Assembly (NCBI GenBank): GCA_037951165.1 | Contig: JBBDHG010000032.1 | Location: forward strand, 10,258,001-10,322,000 | Source of the DNA: Lophius americanus | Lineage: Eukaryota; Chordata; Actinopteri; Lophiiformes; Lophiidae | Direction of reading: 5' to 3' | Length of the DNA: 64,000 nt | Shown: piece after piece, positions 1 through 13,955 of the stretch | Layout: every line of letters starts with the position of its first letter | Position numbering within the stretch: position 1 is the first letter of the stretch | Program-made: the position numbers and the translations under genes | The notes under the pieces: model-generated | The model's database searches: none | What the model was told of the DNA's origin: nothing | The model's input: only the letters and a program-made list of their open reading frames with translations

Positions 1-394
1 AGGATTATGAAAATAAAAGTCAGAAATTACTTCTCTTAACTTGTGAAATATGACAAGGGTGTTGTAACACACTTAATAATAATACTAATAAAAATAATAA
101 CATATATATCACTAATGTAATGTCACCAATATATGCAACGTGCTAACTCCATAGCACATGCATACAGTGAACCAAGTAATTCCGGGTATTAGAACCAAAC
201 AAACTTCATTGTTAACAATTTTCCACAGTTCTGTAAGTTCTTCTGTGCGGTCAACTCCTCCCCATTGCTCCTTGAATGCGTGGTTACACTCCATTAGACT
301 ACAACATGTCCGTTGGAATGCCAGGTTACCTTGTGGCAGTGTTTTGTAAAAGAATGTATAAAATAATTTCCTGCCTATGCTGTTGGCCCCGGCA

Positions 395-545
395 GCAAGG
401 GTAGATCCCAGAAAAGTCCCCAATCCTCTGCCTTGCACAAGAAATCCTCCAGACTGAAATCCTCAACTTAAATTTGAAGTTATGTCGTATAAACAGTGTG
501 TTTCTTAAATAAATCTCCTCACAGTGAGTAAATGCTCCCTCCTGT
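395..545 (-). repeat. Family-Y dispersed repeat, 3' fragment
   Basis: On the minus strand it reads TTACTCACTGTGAGGAGATT, AAACACACTGTTTATACGAC, ATAACTTCAAATTTAAGTTG and GGGATCTACCC. This matches the distal part of the copy at 44690-45125. The flanks show nothing recognisable. Confidence 0.5.
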
Positions 546-2501
546 GTTGGAAATATACAATGTTAGTCATTAGCTTTTTTCTGTTCTCTCTATTAAGGAG
601 TGGCTGGCTGGCTGTCTGTCAAAGTCATATTGCTGGTGTCTTGTCAGGATTTAATTGCATGTATTATTCTACATAAGGATTTGTTATATTGTGGTAATGT
701 CCCAAATGAAAGTAAAAATTACTTTCTGATAGACATAGAATTAACACCGTTGGCTTGTTTTTAAATGATAAGGAAGTATTCATATTATTTGTTAATGTCG
801 ATCATTCTGATTTTAAATCATGTGCTTAGTTCATGCAGATTGAACTTAACATGCGATCTGTGCCTTTGAATTGATTTTTAATAAGAATCTACATTTGTGG
901 CTATGATTTTTCGTTAATGCTAGTTTATTACACAGCAGAAGTTATTGGAGGAACTTCAGAATGTTGTAGGGAAAACCAGGGTCCCTTTTTGTCCTTGTGT
1001 CATAATCTATGTGAGGATTTGAGAAGTGTTAAAAATGTATCTTGCACTATCGAAATTCTTAACACGCAATATTATTCATTGGTATTCATTGGATGTATTT
1101 TTTTCTTCCACCCATCATGCATTTTCCAAGCAGATGTAGCATGGAATATTAAGTGAATGGATATCGCAGTATACAGTATGAAGTAATTATTTAAACTTTA
1201 GTCTTATTTCTTCCGACTGAATCAGTCCACTCTTGCTTTCATTCATAAACACATACACAGACTTCATATTAGATATGCAAAGAAGTGGGGAATAGAATTC
1301 TGCCAGTTGATCTCAAGGAATTAAAAATGTAAAGCATTGCAGTTTTGGGACTATTTTCTCTTTAACTGACATTTCTTACATGAAGGATCATCAAATGGGT
1401 TGGATATTATTCCTAAAATGAACCATAATTCAAATGAAACATATTCACTGAAGCAGTTTGTATCTAGTCCAACATTTTGACCAAGTTAAGCTGCTCTGAA
1501 ATCATCCCTGATATGCATGACAGAAACAACTGGGAGATACAGTTACCATAAAACACTAGTTTTGATGTTTGTTATACAATAAGACTATAGACTGTTTTCT
1601 AACCTTGGCCCAGTCACTTAAAACAAACCCCACAGCTTTGTACTTATTTATGTTTTTTTGATCATACTGCCAGTCTTAAAGTATTTAACGGTATTTCTTT
1701 GAAAAAATGGACTATTATATCCATGACTATGTTTTATTAACTGTACAATGGTTTTTTTTGGTTTTGTTTAGACAAGACCTTGTTTTCTCTATAGAGCGGG
1801 TCCGTATGGAGGTCGCCATGATTGTATATACGTCTGGAGAGGGATTTCGCATTTTTCCTTGTTACTGCGTTTTGACAAATAAAGAATCATACTTATTATT
1901 TAGAACGAGGTCTCACCGTCAAAGCAAACACAATAATTCAAGAAACATTTAAATCCAGAATGCAACGGCAGCCCAGAGTATTCAACTTGGCTCAGTCCCG
2001 TCAGCTTCGTTCCCAGCAACCACATAAGGGAGGAACAATAACAAAGACGTCACACGCAGCATATTGTCGATTACTGAAGACACTAATGAGTTTGAACGCT
2101 TTCGATTATAACGTGTTATGCAGCAAAGGCCTGAATTAAAAAAAAAAAAGGAAAAGCAAAATTGGTTCACTCTAGCATAGCTTTGTGATGAATGTCAATG
2201 AAAGATGACGTCAAAATGGATTAAGTTCTGATCTGATAGTTCAGACTGAGGCTGCATCAAAAACAATCTGACCTGTGTCAGAATTCGGACGACATTTGGA
2301 AATGGCCCCTATTAGAACTGGAGATATTTGATTCCTGTGCTGTTGTGCTGTTCACAATGCCATGAAAATGTCAAACATTAGCAAAAACATATTTTTCCTG
2401 CAGTGTGAACAATGTCAATACCAAAAGCCAACAATGAGGCCCTGACAAAATATTATTTTTCAAAGGAATATGATAATGCCCATCCCCTTTTCTCTCCGTT
2501 A

Positions 2502-2542
2502 CATTTTAATGCACATTTGGTGCATTAAAATGCACCAAATGT
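2502..2542. repeat. Overlapping perfect palindromes
   Basis: ACATTTGGTGCATT (2513-2526) is followed after AA by its exact reverse complement (2529-2542). The overlapping pair CATTTTAATGCAC (2502-2514) and GTGCATTAAAATG (2520-2532) is also exact. The two hairpins exclude each other. Confidence 0.9.
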
Positions 2543-4815
2543 TAAAAGTGATCATCAGTAAAGTCTAAACAATGTTTCAACTAACTTCCTGGATCAATAA
2601 CTATTTAACAAAATTGGGTCACAACACAAACATGCCTATTTTATGCTAGTGTTATGACAATGAGCGGCACTCTCTATTTCAGAAAAATTAGTTGTCGGTC
2701 TTAAACATGCAAAAAAGCTTTGCTGTAAGGTTTTACATTAAAGTGCAGCCTCACCAGAAATGTTTGCACATCATCAGACCCATGACTGAGCTGCATATCA
2801 GGGAGGCTTTTGCATTTATTTCTATTCCTACTCCATTTGGTAGCTCAATTGACAATATGCAGCTCAAGATTGTGTAATATGCAGCCCACACACTCGAAAC
2901 AAACTTTCCAAAGGTTTTGTTTAGTAGAGGAGTTTCACAGCCGGAGGAGAAAAGCTGCGGCTTTATTCTGGTTGTTGAAATGATTCTTCCATATTTACCA
3001 GACGGTAAGTAGCAGGAGGGGACCGGGCAGTGGCTGTGGTGGGTGTTGTCCTCTACTGTCCGTTAGGTCTTTCAGGCACTCGTCTCAATGATCCTATCAG
3101 TGAGATTTGGCTCAATGACGCTTCATGGTGGGCTGGTTTACGAAGCTGCTGCTGAGCCTTTCTATCGAGGGTGGGTAAGGACCTGTGATACAATGTGCAT
3201 CCAGTCTAGATACTTTCATACTGCTCCTATGTAAAATTTGTCATTAACTTAGCATTTGACTGTTTTTATTCAGACACCTATAACAGCCAGAAAACTACAT
3301 TCTTCAAGTTACTAAAAACATCTAAAATCAATCGTATTTTAATAAATAATATCGATAAAAAGGAGCTTTAAATGACCCTTGGTGAATGGCTGGGCTGATT
3401 AAGCCGAGTCTTTCTTCTGTCAAAATATAACAGTAACAGTAGACTGTTGCACGGCTCCTCGGAAAAACGTACTGCATTTGATTCGCCTACAGGAACATTT
3501 TACATTTAATCTAAGCTACTTCATGTGTTTACTTGTTTTTAGAGAAACAGCACTGACACATGTTTAATGGTGGGAGGACATGAACGTACCCCTCCAAGTA
3601 TACGCTTGTGTGACTTACTTAAACGTTTATTTATTTATCGTTTACATTTTTCCCCATCTCATCTCCTCCTGAGATCCATGGCATCTCTTCTAGAGTTCAG
3701 CCTAAAGTTTATAGAGATATTGGATAAACGCTGATATTTAAAAAACAGCGCCGCAGGGAGAAGCGCTGGTGCTCTGTATTGATGTGCCGGCTATCGCAGT
3801 GCATTTTGGGATATGTAGTATTTATATGGGATATAATTGTTGCCAGTCCGGAGGTGGTCTGCGAGCCTTTAGTTGGACATATTAGGTGTCGTCTGTGTAC
3901 GTCACCATGTGACACTCATCATTAATGGTCATCCGTCTGATGGTGGACGCCAGGCCGGGCAGCTTTGGTCATATTCCCTCTCAGCAGGGTGTTTCTCACT
4001 CCACTCTCTGCCAGCAGAGAAGACTTTTCTGCTGACTCTTTGTTAAGGAGATCAAAGCCAGCACAAAATATATTTAGCTCATCTTGTTCATAATGGGGGA
4101 TTTCCTGCTTGTTTCACCGCACATGTTTTGAATCAACTGCCAGTTTTTTTTTTTTATGTTGGTGATGCAAGGAACTGCTTCCTCTTTCACCGAGTTATTC
4201 TCATTGTCTCCTTGATTCCTGCTTTCTGACTTGCTAAGGCACTCATTTATGGTGTGTGTTCCTACTGACCCAATGGCGACTTTGCAAAGACACTTCTATA
4301 ACATTTTGATCGGTACCAAGTTATTTTCTTCAACTTGGACAATTTTTTAGTACGAATGTGATCACTTCGTGAAAAAAATGTCTATTGATTTTATGCAAGC
4401 ATCCCCTGAGGTGTGGGTATTAGCATGCTTCTATTGTTAATGGAGCCTTAAATCAAATGCTGTGATTTATCTCTGCTCTGCTGCTATAGATGAATATGTA
4501 TTGTGTTATCAGCTCTCTATGCATGAATTTTCCAAACAATTATAATCAATTATCCCTAATTTATTTTGGTCCCAAGGTTCATGAAATGTATTATTGTGAA
4601 ACAAAATGGGAGCTCATATCAATTACATTTAAAATAACCTTTCAAAATTGGATGTCGCCCCCCGACAGGAACAGTACCCTGCACCAGCTCAAAATCCAAC
4701 TTTATTTAATGACGCGGCACAACCATTGAACCCAACTCCATACCCTTCATCCACAGAAAATCCCCCGTTTCCATCTAAGGTGCAAATGGAAGCACCAAGT
4801 CTACGATAAAGGAGC

Positions 4816-4817
<2 letters not shown>

Positions 4818-4901
<84 letters not shown>
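4818..4901. repeat. (TA)n microsatellite, about 84 bp
   Basis: Uninterrupted TA dinucleotides, about 42 units. The short open frame that runs through it (a Tyr-Ile run on the minus strand) is an artefact. Confidence 0.98.
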
Positions 4902-4902
<1 letters not shown>

Positions 4903-6519
4903 CTGCTTTTTTTTCTTCACCTGCATAGCTAACGCCTCCCTTTGTCCAAAAGTTAAACCTGTGGGCGGCCCCAGCGGCATAGGCCCCGCCCAGCTTACAC
5001 CAAGCTCACACTTCTGTAACACACCTTCAAATAAAGATGACAAAACGCAATTTTCAATAAATCTTTTTTAAACCTATTTTCTATGCTGCAAGAATATCAT
5101 AATGGTCTGTAATTTCAAACAACTGGTCTTTTCTACAGCCATTCACAAATGCTAGCATATGTGCATAAAAATAAACCTGACAAGGAAACCATATTTGCCA
5201 TTAATAAGCACCGTTTACTATCAGACACACATAAAGATTAAATGATAACCCCCAGAGGATTTCCCTCTAACTGCCTATCAGAAGCTTGCTAAACTCAGCC
5301 CTGGTCTTCATGCGGTTCTGCGGCGGGTGTATTAAGCAATGAAACCAGTGGACCTGTGGTGCAACATGTAAGCAAACCAATCCCACAAATTTCCATGGAT
5401 ATACCCCCCAGGATGGTCATCAACAGACAACCAACACTAACCCTTCCCCAAAACACTTCAAAAATAATAAACAAACGCAACCCAATGAGGAATTGAACTA
5501 CAAACTGACAGCAAAATCTTTAATGTCTATTCAGACAGCAAACATTAACCTTTAAAATGGCACATGGCAATCAAACATCATGTTCCAATCAAACAAGACA
5601 GCACATGGTGTATCCCCAACAAAACCAGACTTAAGACAAAAATGCAGACCAACCAACTAACTAGCAAATATAATAACGATTTTTCGCTTAAGGGAAAGAG
5701 CAAAGATCTTTACAAATAAACCTAAATGGACGAGCCCCTATTTTTTATGACCTGGCTCAGACGGCCAAAGTTTGCATTAATCAATCAAATCAAATTAAAC
5801 CAAATACGTGCAAAACAAAGCCACCTTCAGGAAAGCATAGGTTACTAGTATGTCCCCAGCAAGAGGAACCCAGAGGACATAACAGTTTCAAATCAAGCAT
5901 AGGAGTTTAGATTCGGCTGGCAAACAGAGAGATGACCAAAGGGTACAGTAGTTAACTTAATCTTGTAAAGCCTGAACCATGAATAATTGACAGATAATTA
6001 TAATTTTATTTAAACTGGGGTTTTTATTTGAAGGTCTAACACAAGAAGAAGAAGATAAATGATTCAACGACCACTTTACATATAGTATATGAGCGATTTT
6101 AATCATATTTTGTATGTAAGGTTTTTGTTTCCTTCATATTGACCACACCAAGCTTTGTTTAAACACACAAACATTTTTAAAAACTGAAACTACAAACTCC
6201 TTAGATTTATAATATTTAATCTATAATAAAATTGGAACGGTGCATCTTTTCATATTGTAAATTGTGAGTCATTCTTTGACTTAACTGCCAAAGCATAAAA
6301 AAATAAATTGTAGTACATTTCTTCTCTGAATTGGTCAGATTTCACGAAAGTCAGTGTACAAAATGCAATTCTTAGTAATTATACAGCGGCACCCTCCAAT
6401 TACTCATTGATCATCCTTCAACTTTCACATAAAACATTTCAAAATATAGGCTACAAATATCTCAATAGCTACTAAAATTTTTGACATTCAAAACTATAAT
6501 TACAACTTCGGGGTTAGCA

Positions 6520-9230
6520 CTTCAAGATGGCGAGACAATCCGCAGAACCCTCCTGATAAGTTCAATTTATACCATAAATAACCCCATATAATGCCACTCA
6601 ATTATATTTGAATTAAGTAGAATGAACTGGGTCCGAGGCAAGAAACTGTTGGGGAGACAGAAAAAAACGACGAGGCGACAGGGAAAGGAAATAGGAATGA
6701 CAGCCGGTCAAAGGAGAGAAAGATGGACCCTAACAATTGAACTGGAACTGGAGACGGCTAATACAGAGCTAAGGGACACTCTGCTTTACTCTTTCAGAAA
6801 ACGGAGAGATCTCCGAACTAAAATAATAATCTAAAAGGTCAGTCACGGCGTAACATCTGCATGTACGGGATTCAAGAAGGCAGCGAAGGTGCTTCAATCC
6901 AAAAACGTTCAGAATTAACTTGATGAGAACTGAGCTGGGACTCGACTCTGACACATTTTTCAACTTCAGGGTGCACACAGTTCAATCGGCTCTAAACCCA
7001 AGATGAAAGCCTTTCAAGATCGGTCTTGGTCAACTTCCAGATTTATGCTACTAAAAAGATAAAATATTGAAAATTGCTTTGGCAAAGAAGATTTATTACG
7101 AAGGTAGAACTGTAATTTATCCACTCGACATTCCTGCGGAAGTAAACAGTAAACTCAAAGAGTATAAAGATATCAAGAAACTGCTCAAGGAAAAGCAAAT
7201 ACGCTTTCAGGCGCCTTACCTGCCAGACTGAAGATTCACTGGGAAAGCGGTCCCTGCGTCTACAACAATGCAACATAGGCAGCAGAGGACATTTGTAAGA
7301 GAGGCCACACTGTGGACCTTCCACGGACGGATAGTAGAAACTGGGAGCAGAGACTTCTGCAGGGATCACACTGGAACAAAACCGATGGAAACCACGCACA
7401 ACGAGCCAGACTCACAGGATTTCACGGACAGCAAGTATAAAACGTTATGAGTAAGAGTCAGATAAGTTAAATCATTTCTGACCTCAGGTGATCTATTTTA
7501 TTCTGGTAAATCAAACTATTACTTTCATAGCACTAGGGTATTATTCATCATAATTTACTGTCTCCCCAACATAAAACTTCAATGCACCCTATCAGAACGA
7601 GAACAAAATGACTGATTTGCGCAAAGGAAAAGGAACTTTGCTTCAGCAAATAGGGAGCTCCTACACAGGGTTAGAATGTTTCTCCATGACCTCTCAGATG
7701 GACCAGACGGTAGACCAGGGCAGTGTAAGACCCTGATGATGGAAGTCAATTTTGCACTTGCTCTTATGTGAGGAATTTAGTTTTTTTCTTATGTTTCATA
7801 TGTTCATGTTGTCAGCACACTCGGACTGAATTGTTTTTTCATGGATTATGGCAACCTTAAAGAGGCTTCGTGGAACGTGAATGGGTTAAACAATCCGGTT
7901 AAGAGGAGTAGAGTGATGTAAGGATGAAAGGAGAAAAAGTCAAACTCATTTTCCTCCAGGAAACTCACTTATCACAAAGTGAGAAAATTTGGATACAAGA
8001 ATACATTCCACTGATCTTGCAAAACAGGCCAAAAAAGAGGTGTAGCAATACTGATCCATAACTCAATACATTTTGAGATGGTGAGGGAGATCTGAGATAA
8101 TGAAGGGAGATATATCTTAGTACAAAATAGAAAATGAAATGGCTACTAAGTACCTCCACAAAGCGACCAAAAGACTATGAGGAAGATTCTCGAACTTGTC
8201 GCGTCAGAATCACAATGCATATTACTTCTTGCAGGGGACTTTAATACAGTTACAAATAACTTTGATTCGTTGAACAACAAAAGGATCATCACACCTCTGA
8301 AAAGAAAAGTTATCAGTTAGATCGGCCTACTTGACGTTTGGAGAGACTAGGGATATACGTATTTCTCAGCCCCCACTCTATCTACTCAGGAATAGACTTC
8401 TGTTTTATTTTTAGGAACGATAGACCTAGGGTCTCTAACTATGAAATAGGAAGACATTTCTGACTGCTCACCGGTCTATGTAACAATGTACTTTGACAGA
8501 GTGCCAAAAAATATAATATTTGGAGGCTCAACACAAGTCTACTTTACAACAAATTGATAGTTCAACAATTTAAAACGGAAATTACAACCTTTGTTGAATT
8601 AAATGATAGTGGGGAAGTAACCCAAACATACTTTCTGATGCGTTAAAGGCAGTAATAAGAGAGAAACTAATATCGATAGGTGCGGCAGTTAAGAAAGCAA
8701 ATGTAAATAATTTAATTGAACTTGAAAAAACATTAAAATAAGTGTAACCAGATAATGAGAAAAATTAAAGACACCAGATCTCGGAAATCTATAAGGAGGA
8801 ATTACAGAAAAAGTATACGTTTTTAAGACAATCGTTTTATGAAGTAGGACCTAAAGCCACCAAATTGTTGACCAGGAAAATACGAAGAAAGCAGATCAAA
8901 CAATCCACATACAAAATATTAGACCCTGAAACAGGTCAGATACACAATGATCTTGAAAAAATTGATAAAACATTCAAAATATATTAAACAAATCTATATG
9001 CTCAACCAACACAAACCAATGAAGGTAATATCAGAACAATTTTAAAATCATTAGATTTGCCCTTCATTGAAGAATATCAAAATGAATAGTTTACTTCATG
9101 GATTACAAATAAAGAATTAGAAACTGCATTAAAAAACACGAAAACGAATAAGACTCCAGGAACCGATGTCCTACCTGCTGAATGGTACGGGATTTTTAAA
9201 GAAGATTTTAGCCCGGATCTTTTAATGGAC
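6520..9230 (+). mobile_element. L1-clade LINE fossil, 5' part through start of reverse transcriptase
   Basis: A decayed non-LTR retrotransposon. An ORF1-like region runs about 6620-7330; it has a basic start, RRNICMYGIQEGSEG near 6850, and a C-terminal stretch of the ORF1 type near 7080-7230 (LAKKIYYEG, IKKLLKEKQIRFQAPY). ORF2 begins near 7866 with the endonuclease signature SWNVNGLNNPVKR, then FLQETHLS (about 7950), RGVAILIHNS (about 8040) and GDFN (8234-8245). At 8459 the expected SDHSP reads SDCSP, so the catalytic histidine is lost. The start of the reverse transcriptase follows at about 9057-9228 (LPFIEEY, ELETALKNTKTNKTPGTDVL, PAEWY). After this the match stops, so the fingers, palm and 3' end are missing. 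Many stops and frameshifts mark it as inactive. Confidence 0.85.
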
Positions 9231-9553
9231 ACTTGAGAAAGGATTAGCCTTTCACTACATGAGGAAAGAAAACCCTCACTGTTAAGTAAGAGGTCTCAAA
9301 ACTCATGTTTCAAACACATGTTTTATACATCTTAGGACATTAAACAGTTGCAGGATTTAATACACGGAATCCGAAAGGCAATATCCATCATCAGTCCAGG
9401 ATGAAAACCATTAAATCAGTCAATGAGGCAAACGATTCCAAAAACAATACAAAAGCAAAAAGCGGGGAAAGCCAAAAAGTCAGAATAAACTAAAGGAGTA
9501 CATGAAAAAAACTTAGTGAAAATGCTGACATAAATGTAAAGGGAGTTGGATAA

Positions 9554-9583
9554 ATGGATGGATGGATGGATGGATGGATGGAT
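9554..9583. repeat. (ATGG)n microsatellite
   Basis: About seven ATGG units. Confidence 0.95.
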
Positions 9584-12500
9584 AGAGACAAGAGAAAGAA
9601 AGAAATCAAACACCAAAACTCATCAGAGGAAATTAAACGGCAAAACATATGCCAGAGACCATGACAGGAAGAGTAAAGTAAAAGCAAAAATACAAGAATG
9701 GACTTACAAAAAAAAAAGAATAACCACATTTAACCTTACAAGTAAAAGAGGGTAACCAAAACTAAATGAACAAAGTAATAACTATATGTTAAAACTCTGT
9801 ATTTATTACAGTAGGAACAGAGGGGCAGACACTGAGGGATTGAAGCAGGGAGGTAAAATGACCAGGATGTGGACTCAGTGGACATGCAGAGATTGGAGTC
9901 ATCAAAAACATTTAAGCTGATAGATATGACTTGACTTATTTTACAAAACTGGAAATTCTAATTGACATCCCATGAGCCATAATGCAGATCACCTTGGTTT
10001 TTTGCCTCAATATCCTATTAATACTCACTACGAGTTTTAAAATTGCTTTTTGTTGCCTGATGTTGTCCTTTTATAGAGGTCAGTGGAAATGTGATTTAGA
10101 AGGAGGAATAGATAAAGAGACATAAATGGATGATGGATCGTGTGAAGGATTCATATCTGAAGAGCAAATGCAAAGAGCAGTTGCAGAGAAATCATAATGG
10201 GGAGAAAGCCACCCTTTTGTAGACAACAAATAAGATACACACCTTAACACACCCACACACACACAAACACTGAGACAGAGAGAGAAGTAAATCGGTTTTC
10301 CACAGTAAAGTGCTGCATGTTGATATTGTGGAAATCCTGTCTTCTGGAAAGTGGCATTTAGAATGTATCGTCAAACACATACGCACACACGCACAAAATA
10401 AAACACTAACAAGCTCTTTAATCTGTTAATATATCGTTCCTTAACCAAAACACACAAATCCGCACAAAAATCTTAGAATTGTGCATTATCATAGCAGTAA
10501 AACATGTTATCTTTTTTTGATAGTTTTTGATAGATATTGGATGATCAAGACCCAAAATGTTTCATTCATTATCAAAAGAATTCTTCACACTTCTATTTTT
10601 TTTCCAGGTGCATAGGTCAGGGATACGTCTCAAAAGCTTTAAAAAAAAAAGCAATTCCCACCCACTGACTAACTTGCAAACAATTATAAATGATTGCAAA
10701 GTTATGGTAGACCTCCATCAGGTAAAATGCCTGATGAAGCACAAAAGCATTTCTTACACCGAATTGTTGCAAAAAAATTCAGATTTTTTTATAACGTTTG
10801 CAAGTTAGTCATTGTACGGAATTCCTTTTTTTTTAATGCAATTTCATTTTAAAAACATCAATAAAATAAAATGTCTGTATTTCAGTAATCTTCTTCCATC
10901 ATTTAGAATTACGGTTTTAACCTTACTGGTTTGATGCTCCTCGGCTTCAGCCACCTGACACAGATCCACTGTAATGAAATGCAACACTGCTTCTGGTTTG
11001 CTTTGGTTGTGCCTCTAAGTGCACTCTGTGGCTTATTACAGAACATGTCAACACTTTTCTCATCAAGACATCCCAGATGCTGCTTTGATTAGTTGAATCC
11101 TCAACCAGCAGTGCCCCCCATAGGTGCTCATTTGCTTCACTACTTATGTCTCCTGGTTACAGTGACCCTTTGTCATCATCAGAAAGGGAAAAAAAAGAGA
11201 GAGCTTTCTTTACATTTCACTCTCCGGTGTTGTTACAAGGGCGCTGCAAGGGTTTGGCTCCAGATCTCTCCTTGCACTCAAAAAAACAGGGTCCAGCTGT
11301 GTGTATCTTGGGCATATGTGTATATGTGATGTGTGATGACATTAGGCTTTTATCTCTGTACATATAGAACAGGAAGTTGAACGATTACGGAGCATTACAG
11401 TTTCATCTGCAAGGAGCGCCAGAGGTTAGCATTATTGACTTCTGCTGGTTCAGCCACTAATGGGGATGCCACTGAGTACTTCAGTGATGGCACAGATTAG
11501 TGACTGTGTGTGTGCCCGTCATCATATTTTTTCCCCCTTTGCCACTGTTTTTATCTGTCATCTCTGTTTTTCTCAATACGAAAGTTTCCGTCTGCACTCA
11601 CATAAATACAAGCACTTTATCACACTCAGCACATTTTGTGAAGTCTGCATCGAAAGGATCTCTGCTCTCGCTACATCATTTCCCAACCTTAGATCATTCA
11701 CCAAATGATTGCTCCCATCTCCAAATGCAACAAATCTAAACATATTTTTTTGGCAATAGATGATAAAGAACGGATAATGAAGTAAATGACTACCAAGTTG
11801 AAAGTTTTTCTTAGTTCAATTTTATCAGAACTAGCTAAATTTGTCATGAAAAATCACATGTGGGATACTTACGGGTGACAACCTTCTAGGATGTCTGAAC
11901 TGAAGGTCTTATGGTAAATTCTCTTCCCTACATGATAAAAAAATGTATCACTGCTAATTTAGAGGTCTCAAAAAAATTCAATATGATACCACAGGTTGAG
12001 TGTGGCATTCAGAGAAAAAAACCCTGTGCTGAAAAAAACTACACAATAAATTGGATAAACAAATTAAGTGTCATTCCTCCATCCATCGTCAGCTCCCTAT
12101 ATGCAATTTTGATAAAGGGGGGTGCTTTGGCCTACCACATCCTCTGCTAATTCCAATAAAGCCTTCCTAATGGGGTTTCTGAATTATTGGAAGGAAAAGA
12201 GAAAAAGGGAAAAGGATGAAGAAGGGTCCGTTTGTGTAGAGGAAAGAGAGCACGGACTGTGAAATGATCACGCACGGACGAAACAAAGAAAAACATAAAA
12301 AAGCATTGGATGTGTGCTCCTAACAGCCCACAAGAAGAAGAAGGTTTTATTTTCACTGAGCTTCTTACTGTGTTCCGCTGAACGGCCAAAAACAACACAG
12401 CAGCTTTAAAGAGAGGCAATACATACCATAATATTTCACCAGCGTAATAGTGCCACCCCAGTTTATTGTGAGGAATGGTGTAGTGTGTGACTTCTGCACC

Positions 12501-12682
12501 AGAGGCCATGCTTTGCTTTGGATGTCTTTGCACCACTAGTCAGCTCTGATGGGCTGATGACCGAAAGCAGCCATCGTTTGAACTGGGTATTTGTGACGGT
12601 CCAATCCAAGCCTCCTGCTGCATGAGCTCTCTGACTCTGTATCACCCTAAACATGACAAATCTCTACTCTGGTATTTTAACT

Positions 12683-12685
<3 letters not shown>

Positions 12686-12727
<42 letters not shown>

Positions 12728-12728
12728 A
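12686..12728. repeat. (CA)n microsatellite
   Basis: About 20 CA units with one interruption (CAAACA). Confidence 0.97.
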
Positions 12729-13539
12729 AAGTTCATTCTGCAAACACTACATCCCATGGAGACACTGTGGTGTGTGTTTGTGAGGTGTGTAGGTGTGCAG
12801 ACATAAAAACATGAGTGGATGTGTCTGTGTGACGTAAAGTGTGTTCACCTGCTGCCTGTTAATTGTGTTGTCTAATAATCCCGCCGTTTGTCACGTGTGA
12901 AATCTGGAGTAGCTGAGACAGTATTTAGACCCGAATTGTTGCACACTCGCATCCCGGCAACTTCAGAGTCATGACTGGTCCCTGGAGGGGATTAAAAACA
13001 GATGCCAGATTTGTTACTGAAGATCATTTTGCTGTTTGTTTTGGTTTAATTTACTTCTTTTTCCCCTTGTCCTCCTTTGCTTGCTCATTCTCATTTTTCT
13101 CTCTTCTCTGTTAACATTTTTTCTCAACTCCCCAGACAGTTTTGTGTGATTTTGATTCGTCTGCTCCAGTATGCTTTATGCGCTTGATGATTTATCTTTT
13201 ACTCTCTCAGGGATTCACAAAAGCCATACACCTGAACTACCCACTTACAGAGTGCCGTCATCTCCTTCTTTGTAGTCCGTCTAATAGGGTCAGTAACAAG
13301 GTCAGGTAATCAGGGCCCGGCAGGAAATGGAGGAAAAATAATTTGATTAGTCAGAAAGCAGGCGATATGATCTGTATCTCGGCTCAAGTAATCTATTTTA
13401 TCAGCTTGAGGCAGGTGTGAGCTACTGGTGCACACTCATGAGCTCGTTTATTTTTCTTAGTGAGGAATTTTGACAGAGTTGAGCTGTAACCAAACTCTAT
13501 CATGATAATAAACTCCTAAAAATTGCATTGTGTCAAATG

Positions 13540-13955
13540 TAAGGTTATCATTTTGAAAAATGCTACAGAGGGAGCAGGTCCTCTTCCTTGTAGGACGCCA
13601 TGTTGCACCGACATTTTTTACAGTAGCCGAATCATATCATCAAATTCCCCGGGCGGACTTCTGCTGGTTACCTCTCAGTGGTGTCGGTATCTTGCTTCCT
13701 GTGCTAAATAATAAGTATGATCCACCGACAAGGTACTTGACCGGGAAAGTAACGCAATGAGAAACAAATTTGGACATTAACTATCTGAAGGATTTTCATC
13801 ATTGACAGACTAAAGAACGCGGGTGTAATCAATGACAACATTTTGACACTTGAGGTCCACTTATCTTAGATAGGGAAGGGTGGGCGGCTGTTTTATTGCT
13901 ATCTTGAACTTAAACGCTAGATGCCTCTAAATTATACGCACTACACCTTTAAATG
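13540..13955 (+). repeat. Possible MITE ending in ACACTACACCTTTAA
   Basis: The right end, AATTATACGCACTACACCTT then TAA, resembles the terminus of a fish MITE group that ends in TACACACTGCACCTTTAA. A matching inverted left end was not found, so limits and identity are tentative. Confidence 0.3.

Larger units (their letters stand above)
546..6519. other. Upstream intron, first part
   Basis: AT-rich non-coding sequence. Apart from the palindromes at 2502-2542 and the TA tract at 4818-4901, nothing is recognisable. The open frames here (up to 81 codons) have no family features, splice sites or codon bias that would make them genes. 4930-5060 looks like a decayed repeat but cannot be assigned. 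Confidence 0.6.

Noticed and set aside
12147..12536. 129-codon minus-strand open frame
   Set aside because: It is antisense inside a grid2 intron, with odd composition and no family resemblance. It is likely chance.
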